Under the pieces are notes generated by a model that did not search any database, was not told the DNA's origin, and was given only the letters and a program-made list of their open reading frames with translations. This document shows positions 58,027 to 64,000 of a DNA stretch of 64,000 nt, one piece after another. Origin of the DNA: Linum tenue (lineage: Eukaryota > Streptophyta > Magnoliopsida > Malpighiales > Linaceae). Made by a program: the position numbers and the translations under genes. How positions within the stretch are numbered: the first letter of the stretch is position 1; each line of letters opens with the position of its first letter. The stretch lies in NCBI GenBank assembly GCA_946122785.1, contig CAMGYJ010000008.1:11867475-11931474 (forward strand), written 5' to 3'.

Positions 58027-59490
58027 TTAAATTAAATAAATTTTATGATTCTCGTTAGAGAATTAGGGACTGAGGTTCACCCATTCGAAATTAGGATATA
58101 ATATCATGCCCCAATGTCCAATCAAACATAGTTTGACGGCTATTTGGTCAACTATTAAATCTAATAGTAAACAAAAATTTTGGGGACTTAAAAGACGTTA
58201 ACATCAATTTATTTTTAGTGATTGAGATTCATTTGGGGTGCTATTTAATATTTTGGATTACGGTATATATATATATATATATGGTGACTTCTACGGTGCC
58301 CAGGGTAATCCGGGTACGGGTACCTTGGCCGATCTTAACCATTCATTTTCAATCTCCACGGCTCACGTTTGTTAAACCTAACTGCGCCACTAAATAACTA
58401 AACAAATTACAAAAAGCCTCCTACCGCGTTAAGTTTGTTTTCATCCTAGTCCAACTAACTGCCCCGATTAAATTAAATAACCCAATTGGGTAGACCCACT
58501 GCCGCCCTAACCAATTTCCAGTCTCCCTAACCAATTACACGATCCCTCTCTCGTCTTGGAGGGACGCCCCTTCACAGTTCCAAGAGAAGCTCCCCATCCA
58601 ATTTGAACTCCCCAACTTAATCATCTTTTTGAATCTCAATGACTTGCATCCACATTCGACGTAGATTGAATTTCCCAATTTATTTTGTCTTGTTAGTTCT
58701 TCGCCCTTTTATTTCCCCTTACCTATCTCTTTCTAACACGATTACGGCGACCATGTCTATTATTGTGTTCATCAAACTTTTCATTTGCAAAAGAACCCTT
58801 TAAAGAGGTTTGCTAACCCTAGGGTTCATGTCGCTAGTGCTTTGTCATCTTGTCTTAGCGTTATTGTCATTTTCTCGAAACTTCTATCACTCGGTGAAAT
58901 TAAGGTTTCCTGATATGTAGTGTTCGTCTCGCCCAGAAGATTGAGGAAGGAGATGAAGAAGACAAATTTGATTCGAATCGGATGGAGAGGTCTCCTTAAT
59001 TTGTGTTTATGTATTAACGGTGCGTTTAGGACTAATTCTAGTTGGACTGGTTCTGATCATTGATTTTTGCAGGATTTTAAATAACATTCAAACATGGGCT
59101 TGTACATGATCCATGCAATATTCAAAAGTGGGCCTGGAACGTGCCGTATCAATTCGTGCCGTATCAATTCGTGCGCCAACCCTAGTTTAACTAGCTTTAC
59201 TTACCCTAGTTGAACCTACACGAGTTACCATCATCATTACATATCTTCTGAAATCTTCTAACTCTTGACATTCCAGACTCAACCGTCTCCATCACACTCA
59301 CGTCTCCAGACTCAACCCCCACGATCACTTTTTCTTACACCTACATTCTCTCTTTCCTCCATCTTCACCTTCCCTTGTTCATTCTTCCTCCAGACTCCAT
59401 GGAAAACAAAGGTAAATCATTTGCGGAAATGGGGATCTATCTCTATCAAATTAAGACTGCTGATCCACCGCCAGTCTCGGTGACTATCTT
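58027..59490. other. Spacer with (AT)n and transcript-like CT-rich DNA
   Basis: An (AT)n run lies at about 58264-58282. The stretch 58283-59480 is richer in GC and CT than the surroundings and contains a 17-bp direct repeat CGTGCCGTATCAATT near 59141-59170. No coding region was recognised. It may be 5' sequence of the transposon-domain gene that follows. Confidence 0.35.
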
Positions 59491-59514
59491 TCATTTACAA
59501 GCAAAATAGCAATT

Positions 59515-60270
59515 GTGGCTGAGTACGAGTTCATCCACCTAAGTCCTTTCCCTCAAGAAGTGAAGAAGTTAATAAAAAATCTTGGCTGGGAAAACTTCTT
59601 TGATCTCTGGAGTCGAGGAAGCACCAGTTACTGCCCCCATGTGGTGAGGAAGTTCTACCACAATTTAGAGATTTCTGGTCCCTCTGATTCTCATCTCGTG
59701 TCGATCTTCCTGGGACATAGAGTCTGCTTCCAGCCTCATCAGTTTGCTGAGATCCTCGATCTCCCCGGCGGAGGACACCCCATTGAGAGCATAAGCGATC
59801 TTGGGCGGCTGTACGATTTTGAGTTTGAAGTTGAACTGGCGAAACTCACGAAGGGGCGCATCCATGCTTCTTTCTTCCCAGATCCTCTTCGATTCCTCCA
59901 CTGGATGATCGTCAACTGCTTCCTGCCAAGGTACCGTGGTCATTCGATTATTCGTAAACTTGACTTGTTTATCCTTGTGCAAGCTCAAAGAGGTGTTCCT
60001 GTTAACCTCGCATCTCTCATGTGCCTGAACATGGTTGAGGCTGCTCCTAGAGGGGAAAACTAGTACACTGCCTTTCCATATGCCACTTTTGTGACCACCT
60101 TTCTTGAAAGGATTGGGATGGATATGGGGGTTTATGTTAAGGAGGACCAGTGCGCTTATTTGCCGGTGTACCGTATAGCCGAATTGACCAATACTTTTAT
60201 TGACCTTCGGCATACGGAGCATCAAGAGACCCTTGAGGCCTCCTCAAGCAAACGTCCTCGGCTTACATGA
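59515..60270 (+). pseudogene. Plant-transposon-domain protein (PF20167-like), truncated by a stop
   Basis: The open frame gives a stretch with VKKLIKNLGWENFF, CPHVVRKFYHNLE, VSIFLGHRVCFQ and LHWMIVNCFLPRYRGHSIIRKLDLFIL. This order is typical of the 'putative plant transposon protein' domain that occurs in many retrotransposon- and MULE-associated plant genes. A TAG at 60061-60063 ends the frame, but the same frame continues with family-like sequence (YTAFPYATFVTTFLERIGMD) to a KRPRL end near 60270. No good ATG starts the frame (59515 is GTG), so the 5' exon is missing or unrecognised. Function of the family is unknown. Confidence 0.6.
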
Positions 60271-62121
60271 GAGTCGATTGATGCAGGACGGGGTGGAGCG
60301 TTGGAGAAGCAAAGGGACCAGCAATGGATGTCTTCTGTTAACAAGTTTCCTAAGTCTTTGTTGGGTTTTTTTTCCAGTCTTTTGTATTTTCCTTAATTCT
60401 CCAGCACTCAAAACTGTCAGGTACTGAGGGGAGCCAGTACATCATCTGACTAGGAAAGTCTCCCATTTTTTGAATTGCCCAGACCAATATTTTTCTATGC
60501 ATACAGTATTTTGTGAATTTGCCATGGCTAAGTTCCCTAAGACAGGTGACGAGATGCAGTAATGGTCATCTCCAATGGTGCAATTTTTGTGACTTGCAAG
60601 ATGATGTGGCAACTGGCAAGGAGGTGCAATTGCATCTCTAAATTGCTATGATGTGAGAAGCTATTGCAAGAGTGCAAATTTGCTTGCAATTGAAATGGGC
60701 CCACGAGTGAGAACTATTGATGAAATTGCAATTGACTTTCATTGTAGTTGAGAAGTGGTGTTTTCTAAAAATTATAGAAGTGGAAGTAGGGACTACCTAT
60801 GAAATTGCAAATGAATTTCATTGGGGGAGATTTTAATCCGCTTTTGTTCTAAGCAGTTCCAATTAGGTCGAAGAATGTGTTACTTATTTCATCTTTAGTT
60901 TTAATGGTTTTCGAAAATTATGGTTTTATTTATATTTGGTCTCAAGTAAAGTGACGATGATAGGCGTGAATAGTATGGATATGGCTTGATTATAATGATT
61001 TTTTATCTATGGTGATTTTTTCCCCCTTTTTCATCCAGACTCATGCTTCTTTTATTCCCCCGGTGAATCTATCATGCTTCGTTTATAGTAAAATATCCTT
61101 TTAATTATACACAATAAAGAATCCATTAATTATGTAAGCCTTTCTATTGTATTTATTAATACAATGAATTCTCTCACTAAAAGGGAGTGCATACATCGTT
61201 GGTGGAAATTCAAGGAATGGAAGCCTTTCCATATCCTAGGAACATTAAATTAATCACCTAAGAATTTTCTATCTGCCTTGTACGGGGTTTGGTCATTAAT
61301 TATGCTGATTGGGAGCCAATCAGTTTTATCTTTTGGGTTAACTATACATGAATGCAAATTTAATTAGACGAGGACAATTGGGAACGAAGTGGAATGATAT
61401 GATCCCAATTAAACCTCTCTACAAGATGCAATGGCTTGAACATAAGCAACCTCACTCACAAGTTGGAAGCTGGAATTTTGGTCAAGTCCCTTTGCCATTT
61501 CCACGAAAAAACAAACCAAAACAAACCAAACCAAAAACCAAATATAGAAAGCATTCACCAAACAAAAAACCAAATATAGAAAGCATTCACCAAACCAAAA
61601 ATGGTTGTCCGTCATCTTGAGAAAAAAAAACATAACAGTTGTCCATCATTCTTGAAAAAAAAACGCAAAATCAGGTTGTCCTTGGGCTCTTTGACTAGGT
61701 TTCCTTGTGCTCTTCTCTTTACTTTTTCCTCCTTTCATGGGCTTTCTTGTACTCTTCCACTGCAGCTTCAACTTGAGGTGCAACTGTTCTTGCTTCCGTG
61801 AGCACCATATGCCTTATGTAGTTCATGGGCTCTCGAACAAGGTACAAAGCGATCTGCATCCTCCTCACTTGAGTGCATGGCTATCAACATCAACAAACAT
61901 GGTGCTTAACGCATGATTCAAAAATAACAATCAAGTGTGGTTTTCTAATATGCGAACTAGAATTGTCTTTACCCAAATATAAGAGGAGTCCCAGCTTGCG
62001 CCAGACATCCACATGCAGACCCAGACTCCACTGTCAGACCTACATAAAATGAAAGCATTGCGTGATAAGAACCAAGTTGATAACCCTTCGTTTAATATCA
62101 CACAAAAATGAGCATACTTAC
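60271..62121. other. Spacer with possible MITE and small repeats
   Basis: At about 60560-60835 the ends GGTCATCTCCAATGG and CATTGGGGGAGATTTT are near inverse and enclose GCAATT-rich DNA, suggesting a worn MITE. At about 61537-61592 a 30-bp ACCAAATATAGAAAGCATTC unit is doubled. No gene was recognised apart from the end of the minus-strand protease relic. Confidence 0.35.
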
Positions 62122-63125
62122 CGATGAAGTTGTTCTTGATCCTTTGAAGGATTTGTGTACGAAAACTCCGCAATCCTTGGTGGCGACAATCCCGGACCTT
62201 GTTCACGATAGAGAGTCTTCCTCAAGGCTTGCATAAATCTCATCTGTACAAATTAAGAAACGTTTGTACTTAGAAAGAGGTATTTACATTTTTTTGTGTT
62301 ATAACGGCACAATGTCACAAATTTACCATTGTTTGAACAGATTGTAGTCGAAAGGAATTGCGGTCTTCATTTGGTTGTGGATCCAAGATATGGACTTCTT
62401 CCTTGTCCAACATAATGACAACCAAGTACCAATGGCCATTATCTCATCGGAACACACACCTACATATGCGGAAATTGTCAACACGTATTAAAAAAATAAA
62501 CTGACTTATTAAGACGAACAATTTACCTTGTTCACCATATTGGTTCGACTAAGGAATTTTGATTCGTATAGGTATAATGCCCTCTTGGGTGTTATTCCAC
62601 ATGAAATCACTAGTTCCTGTCCATGTGGTAGTTGCACAGTTGAAATTTTGTCAACACAATATCATTCACGTTAAAAAAACATGTGTTGTATTTTTTTTGG
62701 TGAGAGGAAATTAATCTTAAGCATAATCGGACCACAACCTGTAGTTCAGCAGGCAGATAGCACACTCCTTTTCCGTCCTTAGAATTTGTCCACAACTCTT
62801 CTAGAGTCAAGTGGCAGGCCACCGCTATTATAACCTAATATAACATGGACAAAAAACACTTCATGATACTATCAATTGTTATAAAATAATTCTACGTAGA
62901 AAGTATTGATAGTGGACAAACAAAACAAAATTTTGGAGTTCCGTTGATTACTTCAGCATCTACGAATGAGCAAGGGCTTAAGGACCACAATGACTTCCTG
63001 GTACAAGAGTTGTTTAAGGTTTTGACCAATACTTCGTCAGGTGGCAGATTGGCTAAAAATATATAGTGAGCAAGCTGGATTTGCTCATCATCGTATTCCA
63101 TAACAGTAGGTAGCTTAAACTTCAA
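62122..63125 (-). pseudogene. Ulp1-type cysteine protease relic
   Basis: Ulp1 proteases cleave SUMO-like modifiers with a His-Asp-Cys triad. On the minus strand, in order: a segment with SLWSLSPCSFVDAEVING (63125-62892); a segment with TLEELWTNSKDGKG (about 62822-62710); a segment with GHWYLVVIML and ILDPQPNEDRN (to 62327, donor GTAAAT); and a segment with KDCGVFVHKSF (to 62122, donor GTAAGT). HWYL and DCGVF are the catalytic His and Cys motifs. A TGA lies just before GHWYL and the reading frame differs on the two sides of the DCG segment, so the gene is broken. Plant Mutator-like elements of the Kaonashi type carry captured Ulp1 genes, so this may be such cargo. The stretch 63239-63457 could hold an upstream exon. 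Confidence 0.55.
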
Positions 63126-64000
63126 AACAACCTAGAATAGGGGCCGCAAATAAACACGAGTCGAAATGCATTCGTTATGTCTGACAGAATAATGACAAAG
63201 AACACTTCAATGGCAAACATGACACCTTTATTACCTTCTCAACAGAACTTAGAGAAATACTTTTTTCCATTTGGCTTCTTTGTTGTTACCTCAAAGTCAA
63301 ATTCATCGTCCGAAATAAAAACGATGACTGAAGCAGGAATGGGTGGAGTGCTTACACCTTTGGGTATCCTTGGTTTCTTTGTTGGAGTCACAAATTCGGC
63401 GGTCTCCTTCAATGACAGTGAACCTACGATTAATAAATTAACTAGAATGAATTTCAATGGTTAAAGAGCTATTATACATACCACAAATTTGGACGAAGAG
63501 CGAGTAATCCTCTTATTTTCCATGTTGTGCATCTAAGCTTTAGTCTGTACTCAAAATTGCGGCAAAGAAGGATATGAAACCACTGCTCTACCGCTGAAGA
63601 TTAATTATATATACAAGGTTAGGATAAAATGTGGCGCCATATTTTTCCCGCAGAAAAATAGTTAGGGTTTAGTCTAAGGTACATGAACTTGGGATAAACA
63701 TGGGTAGTTATTAAACCTAAAATTAAAAATATACTTTTTTTTCGATTGAATAAAAAATTGAGTGCAATTAGTAAATATTCGCTCATATTAATATTTGATC
63801 CTTCCCCATACACGTAGTACACAGCTAGAGTCAGCTTGCGTTTGGCTTTACTAAGCAAGGTTTTTCATTTTAAATATTTTCGTTATTTCTGAAAATGGTA
63901 AAGAAATCACTAAGATAAAGAATAGAAAGTTCAACTCGTTCCTACAAAAAATATAAGATATCACAAATCGTGTTATTAATGGGGATAATTATTAAGTGGC
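63126..64000. other. AT-rich right end of the window
   Basis: Possible upstream exon of the protease relic at 63239-63457 (minus strand, with SDDEFDFEV). Otherwise no gene or element boundary is seen. Confidence 0.35.

Overview
The window is nuclear DNA from a flowering plant, probably a eudicot. It carries two intact ordinary plant genes with typical introns and GT-AG splice sites, separated by AT-rich spacers. The rest is dense, nested mobile DNA. I cannot name the species. There is no bacterial, organellar or CRISPR signal.

Layout. (1) 1056-11476 is a complete and very young Ty3/gypsy LTR retrotransposon of the Tat/Ogre-Grande type. Its 564-bp LTRs differ at one base, its target duplication CTATC is perfect, and it has one uninterrupted 1814-codon gag-pol frame. 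Pol carries two RNase H domains: a decayed gypsy-type one followed by an apparently active second one. Downstream, on the opposite strand, is a four-exon gene for a PF04195-like protein, broken here by a homopolymer frameshift and an internal TAG. (2) 12642-14517 (minus) is an intact four-exon xyloglucan endotransglucosylase/hydrolase gene (XTH27/28 type). (3) 15.1-21.5 kb is AT-rich spacer with several MITEs (hAT-like, Tourist-like and one TIR family). (4) 21876-37853 is a 16-kb plant Helitron inserted in an old hAT-type element. Its ends are A|TC on the left and a GC hairpin plus CTAG|T on the right. It carries a decayed Rep/helicase gene with at least five in-frame stops, one RPA1-like gene whose nine predicted exons still join into an open 469-residue frame, a second RPA1-like gene with one early stop, and an inverted RPA-like fragment. 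(5) 38428-40766 is a Mutator-like element with a 9-bp target duplication and 20-bp minisatellites in opposite orientations. (6) 44014-44689 is a 676-bp foldback element. (7) 47203-49527 is an intact single-exon L-type lectin receptor kinase. Its 5' leader looks like a tandem array of introns separated by three 17-nt microexon-like pieces. (8) 50.1-57 kb is a nest of repeats: three copies of one palindromic MITE family, into which two MULE-type elements (one a Pack-MULE carrying part of a RETICULATA-related gene) and two hAT elements have inserted. Copies B and C lie inside a larger Mutator-like element. (9) 57.7-63.5 kb holds a tandem duplication, a broken plant-transposon-domain gene (PF20167-like) and a decayed minus-strand Ulp1-type cysteine protease gene.

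How it fits together. Only the XTH and the lectin receptor kinase look like functional host genes. Almost everything else is explained by successive insertion. Several insertions are confirmed from inside the window, because a sister copy of the same repeat preserves the empty site: the hAT at 53851 is empty in MITE copy C, the hAT at 55690 is empty in MITE copy B, and the Helitron's position is bracketed by alignment of its flanks to the hAT at 55690. All exon structures and domain names come from reading the sequence by eye, not from alignments or searches.
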